This document shows, in pieces, positions 48,126 through 57,335 of a DNA stretch of 64,000 bases (position 1 is the first letter of the stretch; the number at the start of each line of letters is the position of its first letter). Made by a program: the position numbers and the translations under genes. A model generated the notes under the pieces. The model had not been told where the DNA came from. It did not search any database and saw only the letters and a program-made list of their open reading frames with translations. The stretch is from Nonomuraea rubra (GTDB lineage: Bacteria > Actinomycetota > Actinomycetes > Streptosporangiales > Streptosporangiaceae): positions 5,315,001 to 5,379,000 of the forward strand of contig NZ_JACHMI010000001.1 in assembly GCF_014207985.1 (NCBI RefSeq). The letters are read 5' to 3'.

Positions 48126-49114
48126 TTCTGTGCTCCGATCCGCTTGTCGAGGCTGCGCCGGGTCAGGACGTCGAAGGCCACCGCGAGTGCGACGGCCAGC
48201 CCGACCAGCACCCCGTTCCACAGCGGGGGAACGCCCATCAGCACGACTCCGTTCTGCAGCAGCGCGATGAAGACCAGGCCGCCGAGGGTGCGCAGCACGC
48301 CGCCCTCGCCGCCCAGGATGCTGGTGCCGCCGACGACCACGGCGGCGATGGCGGGCAGGGTCAGCTCCTGGCCGGCCGTGGCCTGCACGACGCCCACCCG
48401 GCCCACGTAGATGAGGGCCGCGAGGCCGACGAGGGCGCCCACGAGCACGTACGCCGCGAACGAGGTGCGGCCGACGGGCACGCCCAGCAGCCGGGCGCCC
48501 TGCGCGTCGTTGCCGATGGCGAACAGCCGCCGGCCGAACACGCGGCGCCGCAGCACGTAGGCGAAGATCCCGAACATCACCAGCACGACCAGGCCGACGA
48601 GGGGCACCCCGGCGGCCCGCGCGGGCCCGAGGAAGGGCACCACCGGGCCGGCGAAGACGTCGGTGCTGTCCCACAGGACGAACAGCACCGTCTTGAAGAC
48701 GGCGGCCGTACCGAGGGTGGCGATGATGGGGGAGATCCGCCCGCCGACGATCAGCCCGGCGTTGATCGCGCCGAGCAGCCCGCCGAGCAGCACCGAGGCC
48801 AGCACCACGAGCACCGGCGGCAGGCCGGCGACGAAGAGCGTGGCGCCGACCCAGGCGACCACGCCCAGCATCGGGCCGACCGACACGTCGATCCCGGCCA
48901 GCAGGACGACCAGGGTCATCCCGGCCGCCAGCAGCGCCAGGTCGGCCGAGTTGATCACGACGTTGGCGAGGTTGGAGGCGGACAGGAAGTCGGGGGCCGC
49001 GAGGCCGAAGAAGATCACCTCGGCGACGAGCAGGATCGGCAGCAGGGCGTCGCGCAGCAGGGTCAGCACGCGGGCCGAGGGCGCCGCCGCGGGGGACAGC
49101 GTGGTCGTGGTCAT
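48122..49114 (-). CDS. RbsC-type ABC transporter permease (second subunit)
   Basis: This 330-aa permease carries LAGIDVSVGPMLGVVAWVGA (residues ~71-90), the conserved loop GRRLFAIGNDAQGARLLGVP and VVVGGTSILGGEGGVLRTLG, all typical of RbsC/RhaP-type proteins. Two different permeases with one double ATPase is the usual pattern of the AI-2/rhamnose/nucleoside branch of this family. It follows the ATPase gene with a four-base overlap (49111-49114). Confidence 0.93.
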   Translation of the reverse strand: MTTTTLSPAAAPSARVLTLLRDALLPILLVAEVIFFGLAAPDFLSASNLANVVINSADLALLAAGMTLVVLLAGIDVSVGPMLGVVAWVGATLFVAGLPPVLVVLASVLLGGLLGAINAGLIVGGRISPIIATLGTAAVFKTVLFVLWDSTDVFAGPVVPFLGPARAAGVPLVGLVVLVMFGIFAYVLRRRVFGRRLFAIGNDAQGARLLGVPVGRTSFAAYVLVGALVGLAALIYVGRVGVVQATAGQELTLPAIAAVVVGGTSILGGEGGVLRTLGGLVFIALLQNGVVLMGVPPLWNGVLVGLAVALAVAFDVLTRRSLDKRIGAQK

Positions 49115-50607
49115 CGGTTCACCCCCATCGTGGCACGCAGCACGCCGTCCTCGGTCAGGTCGTCGCCCTGCAGCTCGGCGGCCATCCGTCCCTCGCGCAT
49201 GACGTAGACGCGGTCGGAGACGGCCAGCAGCTCGGGCAGGTCGCTGGAGATGACGAGCACCGCCGTGCCCTCGCGGGCCACCTCCACCAGCCGCTGCTGG
49301 ATGTCGGTCTTGGTGGCCACGTCGATGCCGCGGGTGGGCTCGTCCAGGATGAGGATCGCGGGGCCGGTGGCGAGCTGCCGGGCGAAGAGCACCTTCTGCT
49401 GGTGCCCGCCGGACAGGCCGGTGACGGGGAAGTCCAGCGTCGGCGCCTTGATCCGCAACGAGCGCACCCAGGTGGAGGCCAGCTCGCGCTCCTGGGAGCG
49501 CCGGATGACGCCGAGCCGGCCCAGCAGGGCGGGCAGCCGGACCGCGGTGAGGTTGCTCATCGTGTCCATGCCGGGGAAGATGCCCTGCGTCTTGCGGTCC
49601 TCGGGCAGGTAGGCGATCCCGCGGGCCATGGCGTCGCGCGGGCTCCTCGGCCTGTACGGTTCACCGCGCACGCGCATCGACCCCGCGCTCGGGCGCAACA
49701 TGCCGAAGACGGTCAGCGCCAGCTCCGTACGCCCGGCGCCGACGAGCCCGTACAGGCCGACGACCTCGCCCGCCCGCACGGTCAGGCCGACGCCGGACAG
49801 CGAGCCGGGCACCGTGATCCCGTCGGCCTCCAGCACCAGGGGACCGGGTTCGGAGGGCGCGCGGCTGATCGTGGCGTTGACCGGCCGGCCCGACATCATC
49901 TCCAGGATCGCGTCGTGGTCGGCCGCCGAGGCGGGCAGGTCGCCCGCGAGCCGCCCGTCCTTCAGCACGATGAAGCGGTCCGCGACGTGCTCCAGCTCCT
50001 CGAAGCGGTGCGTGATGTAGAGGATGCCCACCCCGGCTTCCGAGAGCCGCTGGACGATGCGGAAGAGCCGGCGGACCTCGGCGTCGGTGAGGATCGAGGT
50101 GGGCTCGTCCAGGATCAGCACCTTGGCGTCGACGTCGACGGCCCTGGCGATCAGCGCGAGCTGCTGCTCGGCCAGGCTGAGCGCGTCCATGCGCCGGTGC
50201 AGCAGGTCCGCGGGGACGCCGAGCCGCTCGAACAGCTCCTTGCCGCGCTCGCGCATGCCGCGCCAGTCGATCTGGCCCAGGCGGTCGCGCGGCTCGCGGC
50301 CGACGAAGAGGTTCTCCAGCACCGACAGCCGGGGGAAGAACGACGGCTCCTGGTAGACGACGCTGACGCCGCCGGCCAGCGCGTCGCCGGGGGAGGCGGG
50401 CTCGTGCGGCTCGCCGTCGAGCGTCATCTCGCCGGAGTCGGGCCGGTGCACACCGGCGATGATCTTGATCAGGGTGGACTTGCCGGCCCCGTTCTCGCCG
50501 AGCAGGGCCAGCCGCTCGCCCGCCGCCAGCGTGAAGCCGACGTCGGTGAGCGCGGCGGTCGCTCCGAAGCTCTTGGACAGGCCGGAGACCGAGAGGATGG
50601 TCCGCAC
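49111..50607 (-). CDS. RbsA/MglA-type double ABC ATPase
   Basis: This 498-aa ATPase has two ABC units. The first has Walker A LLGENGAGKSTLIK (residues ~34-47), signature SLAEQQLALIARAV and Walker B VLILDEPTS. The second has a degenerate Walker A (LYGLVGAGRTELALT), signature LSGGHQQKVLFARQ and Walker B LILDEPTRG. This asymmetry is normal for the family. GTG 50607 starts the protein ten bases after the binding-protein gene. Unlike the two CUT1-type importers in this window, this transporter brings its own ATPase. Confidence 0.95.
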   Translation of the reverse strand: MRTILSVSGLSKSFGATAALTDVGFTLAAGERLALLGENGAGKSTLIKIIAGVHRPDSGEMTLDGEPHEPASPGDALAGGVSVVYQEPSFFPRLSVLENLFVGREPRDRLGQIDWRGMRERGKELFERLGVPADLLHRRMDALSLAEQQLALIARAVDVDAKVLILDEPTSILTDAEVRRLFRIVQRLSEAGVGILYITHRFEELEHVADRFIVLKDGRLAGDLPASAADHDAILEMMSGRPVNATISRAPSEPGPLVLEADGITVPGSLSGVGLTVRAGEVVGLYGLVGAGRTELALTVFGMLRPSAGSMRVRGEPYRPRSPRDAMARGIAYLPEDRKTQGIFPGMDTMSNLTAVRLPALLGRLGVIRRSQERELASTWVRSLRIKAPTLDFPVTGLSGGHQQKVLFARQLATGPAILILDEPTRGIDVATKTDIQQRLVEVAREGTAVLVISSDLPELLAVSDRVYVMREGRMAAELQGDDLTEDGVLRATMGVNR

Positions 50608-50617
50608 GTCGCCGCTC

Positions 50618-51643
50618 CTAGTAGTCGAACTTCGCGATGTTCGACTTGGTGAAGACCATCGGCGGGCCGAGCACCAGCGTCTTGGTGCCGGCGTCGTACG
50701 CGGCCGGCTGCTCGATCCCCGGCACGGCCGGCTTCGCGGGGATCTCCTTGCCGTCCAGGAGCTGCTTCATCGCCCAGACGGTCAGGACGCCGAGCTTGGG
50801 CACGTCCCACAGGACCGTCGAGGTCATCGCGCCGGACTCGACGAACGTGCGTGCCGTCTTGGGCGAGCCGAAGCCGGAGACCGCGACCTGGCCGGCCTTG
50901 CCGGCGTTCTGGACGGCCTGCGCCACGCCGGGCACGGCCGTCGAGGGCACCGCGATGAGGCCCTTGAGGTCGGGGTTCGCGGTCATGAGGTCCTGGGCCT
51001 CCTTCAGCGCCTGCGCGGTGTCGGCGGTGTAGCGCACGCCTCCCACGAGCTGCATCCCCGGGTAGGCGGATTCCTGCCGCTTGCGCGCCTCGGCCACCCA
51101 GCTGTTGAACGTCTGCGTGTCGGCCGCGCCCGAGACGATGCCGTACTTGCCGTTGCCGCCCATCGCCTTGGCGATCTCGTCCATGACCGTCGCGCCGAGC
51201 GCGGCGTCGGTGGCCTGCTGGGCGAAGAGCTGCCGCTGGCTGTCAGGCGCGTCGGCGTCGGAGGTGATCACGACGATGCCCTTCTGCCGGGCCGCCGCGA
51301 TGGCGGGGTTCATGGAACGGGGGTCGAGCGGGGACACCGCGATCGCGGCGTAGCCCTGCTGGACGAGGCTGTTGAAGATGCGGACCTGCTCGGTGGCGTC
51401 CGCGGTGGCCGGGCCCGCCTGGGTGTAGGACAGGCCGAGCGAGCGCGCGGTCTCGTCGGCGCCCTGCTTGAAGGCGGAGAAGTAGGGGACCCCCTCCACC
51501 TGGGAGACGAAGGCCACCTTCTGCGACCCGCCGCCGTTGCCGCCCGGCGAGGCGCCGGGGCCCGGCGCTCCGCCCACCGTCGAGCAGGCCGCCAGCGCGA
51601 ACGCTGCCAGCGTGGCCACGATCCCGGCTCTGATGTTTCGCAT
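50618..51643 (-). CDS. Periplasmic-binding lipoprotein of an RbsB/RhaS/LsrB type
   Basis: This 341-aa lipoprotein has a signal peptide ending in lipobox LAAC (Cys at ~residue 20), then a Gly/Pro linker and a type 1 periplasmic-binding fold: KVAFVSQVEGVPYFSAFKQG, IFNSLVQQGYAAIAVSPLDP, GIVVITSDADAPDSQRQLFA, LKGLIAVPSTAVPGVAQAVQ. The motif order resembles rhamnose- and AI-2-binding proteins. It is the first gene of a six-gene operon (binding protein, ATPase, two permeases, kinase, ADP-ribosylglycohydrolase) and is divergent from the GntR regulator. Confidence 0.9.
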   Translation of the reverse strand: MRNIRAGIVATLAAFALAACSTVGGAPGPGASPGGNGGGSQKVAFVSQVEGVPYFSAFKQGADETARSLGLSYTQAGPATADATEQVRIFNSLVQQGYAAIAVSPLDPRSMNPAIAAARQKGIVVITSDADAPDSQRQLFAQQATDAALGATVMDEIAKAMGGNGKYGIVSGAADTQTFNSWVAEARKRQESAYPGMQLVGGVRYTADTAQALKEAQDLMTANPDLKGLIAVPSTAVPGVAQAVQNAGKAGQVAVSGFGSPKTARTFVESGAMTSTVLWDVPKLGVLTVWAMKQLLDGKEIPAKPAVPGIEQPAAYDAGTKTLVLGPPMVFTKSNIAKFDY

Positions 51644-51719
51644 ATCGCATCCTCACGAGACGACTGAGTGGTCGGAAGGCGCGCGCCCCGTGCCGCCTGT
51701 GTCGCTCAGGCTAGAAATC

Positions 51720-51751
51720 GGTACCTAGCAATGTCAAGAGTTGTAGGTACT
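51720..51751. promoter_or_regulatory. Inverted repeat in the divergent spacer, candidate GntR operator
   Basis: GGTACCTA (51720-51727) faces TAGGTACT (51744-51751) across 16 bp, with another GGTA at 51768. The site lies in an A/T-richer spot of the 198-bp spacer between the binding-protein gene and the GntR gene, 77 bp from the former start. Distance and symmetry fit a dimeric regulator. Confidence 0.45.
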
Positions 51752-51841
51752 AATCCAGATGGAGTTGGTATATGTTGTGCTGGTCGCCTGTTACTGATAG
51801 CTCGGTCTGCGCCGGATTGGTGAGCGATGGGAGATGCCCGC

Positions 51842-52555
51842 ATGACCAAGCGCCACGCGCACGAGATCGTCGCCGATTCTCTGCGCACGCAGATCCTGGA
51901 AGGCCGGTACAAACCGGGCGAGCGCCTGCCGTCCGAGGAGGCGCTCACCGACGAGTACGGCGTCAGCCGGAACACCGTCAGAGTGGCGCTCGACCGCCTG
52001 GCCGCGGCCAACCTCATCACCCGGCGCCGGGGGTCGGGCAGCTACGTCAACGTGGAGATCGGCATCAGCCACTCGCTCGGCAGCCTGCGCAGCTTCACCA
52101 CGTTGCTGCGTGACCTGGGGCTGGAGCCGGGCATCACCGGGGTCGAGATCCGCCGCGACCCCAACCCGCCGCTGGAGATCCTCGGCTTCCTCCCCGCCGA
52201 GGCCGTGTGGCTGGTCCGCAGGATCAGGACGGGGTCGGGCTCCCCCTTCGCGCTGCTGGACTCGTGGCTGCCCGACCGGATCGGCTCCCGCATCGACCCC
52301 GAGGTGCTGTCCCGGCGCCAGTCGCTGTACGCCTCGCTGGCGGAGGACCTCGACACCAGGGTCGCCGAGGCCACCGAGAGCATCCACGCCGAGGCCGCCG
52401 ACGAGCGGGAGGCCGAGGTGCTCGGCGTCCCGGTCGGCAGCCCGGTCATCGTGATCAGGCGGTGGACGTACGACCGGGCGAGGCGGCCGGTGGAGTACAC
52501 CCGTTCGGCGGCGCGCGGCGACCGCTACCGCTACGTGGTCAAGCTGCGCGCCTGA
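51842..52555 (+). CDS. GntR/HutC-family regulator with UTRA domain
   Basis: This 237-aa regulator has a winged helix at residues ~5-72 (ADSLRTQILEGRYKPGERLP, SEEALTDEYGVSRNTVRVAL, NLITRRRGSGSYV) and a UTRA effector domain (~90-235; PAEAVWLVRRIRTG, DSWLPDRIGSRI, LGVPVGSPVIVIRRWTYD). UTRA domains of this type sense sugars, sugar phosphates or nucleoside-like ligands. ATG 51842 with GGGAGA seven bases upstream is preferred over ATG 51827. Divergent from the importer operon, it very probably represses it. Confidence 0.9.
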   Translation: MTKRHAHEIVADSLRTQILEGRYKPGERLPSEEALTDEYGVSRNTVRVALDRLAAANLITRRRGSGSYVNVEIGISHSLGSLRSFTTLLRDLGLEPGITGVEIRRDPNPPLEILGFLPAEAVWLVRRIRTGSGSPFALLDSWLPDRIGSRIDPEVLSRRQSLYASLAEDLDTRVAEATESIHAEAADEREAEVLGVPVGSPVIVIRRWTYDRARRPVEYTRSAARGDRYRYVVKLRA

Positions 52556-52567
52556 GAGCCGGACGCG

Positions 52568-53485
52568 TCACCTCCGGATGCGGGCCCCCGCACCCGCCTG
52601 CCGTTCGCGGGCCACCCCGGCGCCCAGGCGCAAGGCCTCCTCGACGGCGGCGGGAAGGTCGGTGACCGGGTGGAGGACGTGATGGATCGTCCTGCCGGCG
52701 TCGGCGATGACGATCGCCCGCTTGAGGCGCAGGTCCTGCCCGGCGCGGAAGGTGGGCAGGCGGAGCGCCGCGCACAGCGTCAGGTCCACGTCCGACAGCA
52801 GCGGGAACGGGAGGTCCTCGGCTTCGGCGAAGGCCCGCTGCTCGTCGGGGCGCTGGGTGCTCACGCCGCGCAGGGCGACCCCGGCCTCGGCGAAGGCGGC
52901 GGCAGAGTCGCGGAACAGGCGGTTCTCCAGGGTGCACCCGGCCGTGCCGGGGGTCGGTGACCGGTCCGCGGGCGGGGGAGCGGGCGAGCCGGTCGCCGGG
53001 TAGGTGAAGATGACGGTGACGGGCGCGTCGCCGGCCACGACGTCCTGCTCGCCGCCGGCGGTCGAAGGCAGGAACAGCGGGGCGGGCACGCTGGTGCCGG
53101 CGAGAGCGTGCAGCCGCTCGCTCCCGGCGCTGCCGGGGGCGGCCTCGCCGGTGAGCGTGCCGTCGCCCAGCACGAAACGGTCGGCCCAGTCCTGGAGGCC
53201 GATCAGCACGGGAGCCAGCGCCCGGCCGGCGCCGGTCAGGTGGTACTCGTACCGGGTCGGCCGCTGCTGGTAGGGGCGGCGCTCCAGCACGTCGTGGTCG
53301 AGCAGGTGCTTGAGCCGTTCGGCCAGCACCCGGCGTGAGATGCCCAGCTCGGCGTGCAGATCGTCGAAGCGGTGGCGCCCGCGGGTGACCTCGCGGACGA
53401 TGAGCAGGCTCCACCACTCGCCGATCACCGCCGCGCCCTGCGCGATCGCGCAGAAGGCCTCGTGCTCCCGCAAGTCTCGTGCCAC
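52568..53485 (-). CDS. HxlR-type regulator fused to a peroxiredoxin domain
   Basis: This 305-aa protein joins an HxlR winged helix (residues ~8-108: CAIAQGAAVIGEWWSLLIVR, RHRFDDLHAELGISRRVLAE, YEYHLTGAGRALAPVLI) to an AhpC/TSA/PrxQ-like redoxin (~120-290). The peroxidatic cysteine is C184 in the PGTAGCTLENRLFRD motif; C238 (LTLCAAL) may be the resolving residue. HxlR proteins often respond to aldehydes or disulfide stress, so the fusion suggests a direct peroxide or thiol sensor acting on transcription. It is divergent from the enolase gene, with three AGTTCC half sites in the 115-bp spacer. GTG 53485 has GAGGAGATG upstream. Confidence 0.88.
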   Translation of the reverse strand: MARDLREHEAFCAIAQGAAVIGEWWSLLIVREVTRGRHRFDDLHAELGISRRVLAERLKHLLDHDVLERRPYQQRPTRYEYHLTGAGRALAPVLIGLQDWADRFVLGDGTLTGEAAPGSAGSERLHALAGTSVPAPLFLPSTAGGEQDVVAGDAPVTVIFTYPATGSPAPPPADRSPTPGTAGCTLENRLFRDSAAAFAEAGVALRGVSTQRPDEQRAFAEAEDLPFPLLSDVDLTLCAALRLPTFRAGQDLRLKRAIVIADAGRTIHHVLHPVTDLPAAVEEALRLGAGVARERQAGAGARIRR

Positions 53486-53544
53486 CGCTCATCTCCTCGC
53501 CGTTCATGCCGTGCGGGATGGCGCCCGCGCCGGGGACCAGTGTA

Positions 53545-53572
53545 AGTTCCTATCTGGAACTGAGTGAGTTCC
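53545..53572. promoter_or_regulatory. AGTTCC inverted/direct repeats between the HxlR-peroxiredoxin and enolase genes
   Basis: AGTTCC-TATCT-GGAACT (53545-53561) is followed by a third AGTTCC (53567-53572). The spot is the only A/T-rich part of the spacer. Three half sites in 28 bp are likely binding sites of the fused regulator and lie 29 bp before the enolase start. Confidence 0.65.
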
Positions 53573-53579
53573 AAAGTAA

Positions 53580-54875
<1,296 letters not shown>

Positions 54876-55000
54876 GGCGGGCCGGCGGCGGTTCTGTACC
54901 GAGGGAGGCATCCGACCGGCCGATCTTGGTAAAACGGCGTGGTCAGGCCCGCCTCGGGGGTATGCGTGCGGTGTTCCCGGCACGTCCTTCGGAGCCCACC

Positions 55001-56434
55001 ATGACGGTCATCCGCCCGCTTCCCTCAGCCGCCCTCGATGCGGGGCGAGCGGCCCTTCCCCCGCCGTGGGTCCTGCTCGCGCTGGTGAGCTGCGCGTACG
55101 CCCTCTCGCAACTCCTCATCGGCGCCCCGTGGACGGGCCTCGGCTGGGACGAGGCCGTCTACGCCAGCCAGTACGCCGGCCACGCGCCGCCGGCGCCGTT
55201 CAGCGCGCCACGCGCCCGCGGAGTGCCGTTGCTGGTCGCCCCGGTGGTTGCCGTGACGGACTCGGTGCCCGTGCTCCGGCTCTACCTGGTCGCCCTGTCC
55301 TCGCTGGGCCTGTTCGCCGCCTTCGCGGTGTGGCTGCGGGTACGTGACTCCCGCGCCGTGCCCCTGGCCGCGCTGCTCTTCGCCGGCTGCTGGCTGTCGC
55401 TCTTCTACGGCGGCCAGGCCATGCCGAACCTCTACGTCGCGCTGGCGGCGGTGGCCGCGGCCGGTGCGGTGGTGACGGGCCGGGCGCCGGTGGGGCTGGG
55501 GGTGGCGTTCGCCGTCATGTCGCTGATGCGGCCCTCCGACGCGCTGGTCGCCGCCGCGGTCCTGGGCGTCGCGGCGCTGGCCGTTCCCGCCTGGCGGCGC
55601 ACGCGCTCGCTCGTCGCCATCGCGGCCGGGACGGCGGTGGGCTGGGGCCTGTGGCTGGCGGAGGCGGAGCTCGCCTACGGGGGCATGCTGCGGCGGTTGC
55701 GGGACGCCGGCGAGCACAACGCCACCGGCTGGAGCTTCACCCTCGCCGAGCATGCCCGCGCGCTCGACGGCCCGAGCCTGTGCAGGTTCGGCACCGACTG
55801 CGGCCCGGTCTCGCCGGTCGCGCTGATCTGGTGGCTGGCCATCCCCGCGATGGTCGCCGCCGGCCTGTGGGCCGCCTGGCGGGAGCGCCGCCCCGGGCCC
55901 GCGCTGCTGGCCACGGCGTGCGGGGTTTCGCTCGCGCTGCCGTACCTCTTCTACGTGGGTTACGCCGCGCCGCGGTTCCTGATGCCCGCGTACGCGCTGC
56001 TGGCCTTGCCGGCGGCGGACGCCGTCACCGCGCTGTTCCGGCGGCGGCTCGGCGCGGCGCTCATGTCGGCCGGGCTGCTGGCGCACCTCGCGCTGCAGGG
56101 CGCGTACGCCTACCGCATGGGACACGGGCACGTGGCGGGCCGCGAGCGCCTGGCCCAGGCCGCCGAGCACCTGCGCCAGCAGGGCGTGCGGCCGCCCTGC
56201 CTGATCTACGGCGAGTCGGGCGTGCAACTCGGGTACCTGCTGGGCTGCGAGTCACAGGGCGTCATCCAGCGGTTCGCCGAGCGGCAGCCCGCCCGCGTCC
56301 GCCGGGCGCTGGAGAGGGGATACCAGGTCGTGGTGGTCCACGCCGGAGTGCGCCCGCCCGGGTACGTGGCCGGCTGGCCCGGGACCGACCTGCCCGGGCG
56401 CTGGAAGGCCCGCTTCGGCCACGCCATCCGATGA
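55001..56434 (+). CDS. GT-C-type membrane glycosyltransferase-like protein
   Basis: This 477-aa polytopic membrane protein has about 9-11 hydrophobic segments, with the first near residue 20 (WVLLALVSCAYALSQLLIG). The loop after it contains GLGWDEAVYASQYAG, the Asp-Glu motif of the GT39/ArnT-like glycosyltransferases that use polyprenyl-phosphate sugars. A short soluble C-terminal part follows from ~residue 395 (AAEHLRQQGVRPPCLIYGES). No close functional match can be named. ATG 55001 has CGGAG upstream; ATG 54962 would add 13 residues. It stands between enolase and a decayed gene. Confidence 0.75.
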   Translation: MTVIRPLPSAALDAGRAALPPPWVLLALVSCAYALSQLLIGAPWTGLGWDEAVYASQYAGHAPPAPFSAPRARGVPLLVAPVVAVTDSVPVLRLYLVALSSLGLFAAFAVWLRVRDSRAVPLAALLFAGCWLSLFYGGQAMPNLYVALAAVAAAGAVVTGRAPVGLGVAFAVMSLMRPSDALVAAAVLGVAALAVPAWRRTRSLVAIAAGTAVGWGLWLAEAELAYGGMLRRLRDAGEHNATGWSFTLAEHARALDGPSLCRFGTDCGPVSPVALIWWLAIPAMVAAGLWAAWRERRPGPALLATACGVSLALPYLFYVGYAAPRFLMPAYALLALPAADAVTALFRRRLGAALMSAGLLAHLALQGAYAYRMGHGHVAGRERLAQAAEHLRQQGVRPPCLIYGESGVQLGYLLGCESQGVIQRFAERQPARVRRALERGYQVVVVHAGVRPPGYVAGWPGTDLPGRWKARFGHAIR

Positions 56435-56439
56435 CCGGC

Positions 56440-57140
56440 TCCCATCGTGGCAGGCGGGAGCCGGCTCCGCCGGCGTTCTGCCGCGGTGCGCGCGGATGCG
56501 GGCGAGAAGGTCCCTGGTCTGACGATCCTCCTCCAGCCAGGCGTAGACGGGAGCGAAGGCGGTGCGCAACTCCCGCACCCGCCCGGGCCCCGCGGTCCGC
56601 TCGCCACGATCGTGAGCGGGCGTGGCCACAGGCTCACGTCCGCGGTCAGCGAGCGGAGCGCCCCGCCGTCGTACCGGTTCCCCGCACGGCGGCGATCTGC
56701 AGCTCCACCCCGTCGAAGCCGTCCACCGGCGCGCCCTCGAACGCGTACGGTACGCCCGCGGCTCCCAGGGCCGCCATGCTGCGTGCCGCCACCTCACCGG
56801 CGGAGATCGCCAGACCCGCACCCAGGCCGTGCCAGACGCGGGCTCCGACGACGCCCAGCGCGTGGGTGCCGGCGCGCACCTCCCGCACCAGGTCGGCCTC
56901 CGACTCGGGCTCGTTCGCGGGCCAGCGGCGCCTGGCCTCGATGCGCACCGCACCGCCCGACAGCCGGTCCACCTGGGCGACGAAGTCCTCCACCTCCGCG
57001 GCGTCGCGAATGCTCGCCAGGGTGAGCACCATCGGCCCGGCCTCGGCCCTCCCGCCTGCCTGGCCGGCCGTGCCCGCCGATCCGCACCCCGTCAGCGCGA
57101 GCAGCGCACAGCACAGCGCGACCGTCCTGCTCCACGGCAT
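56440..57140 (-). pseudogene. Decayed TRAP/DctP-like binding lipoprotein gene
   Basis: From ATG 57140, with AAAGGAGATC upstream, a clear lipoprotein signal begins (MPWSRTVALCCALLALTGCG), followed by MVLTLASIRDAAEVEDFVAQ and LGAAGVPYAFEGAPVDGFDG, ELQIAAVRGT, up to a stop at 56646. The expected downstream parts of a DctP-like protein are found in two other frames: VSLWPRPLTIVAS at about 56590-56640 and VRELRTAFAPVYAWLEEDRQ with TRDLLARIRAHRG at about 56480-56580. Two frameshifts and deletions therefore destroy the gene. It is divergent from the histidine kinase gene, with the spacer intact, and may once have been linked to it. Confidence 0.65.
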
Positions 57141-57335
57141 GACAGATCTCCTTTCCGGCCCTCGAAGGGGAGGGGCAGGACCGGCGGCCTCGGGAAGGAG
57201 GGCCAACGGCACGCCCTGGAAGCCTGCGACGGCCGCCGGTCGTCGGTATGGACCGATCGTGGCCGGGCGACCGGGGGCGACACATCCGCGCTGGCACCGA
57301 TTCCCCTGGCGGGACATCGCTGCGATCATCACACC

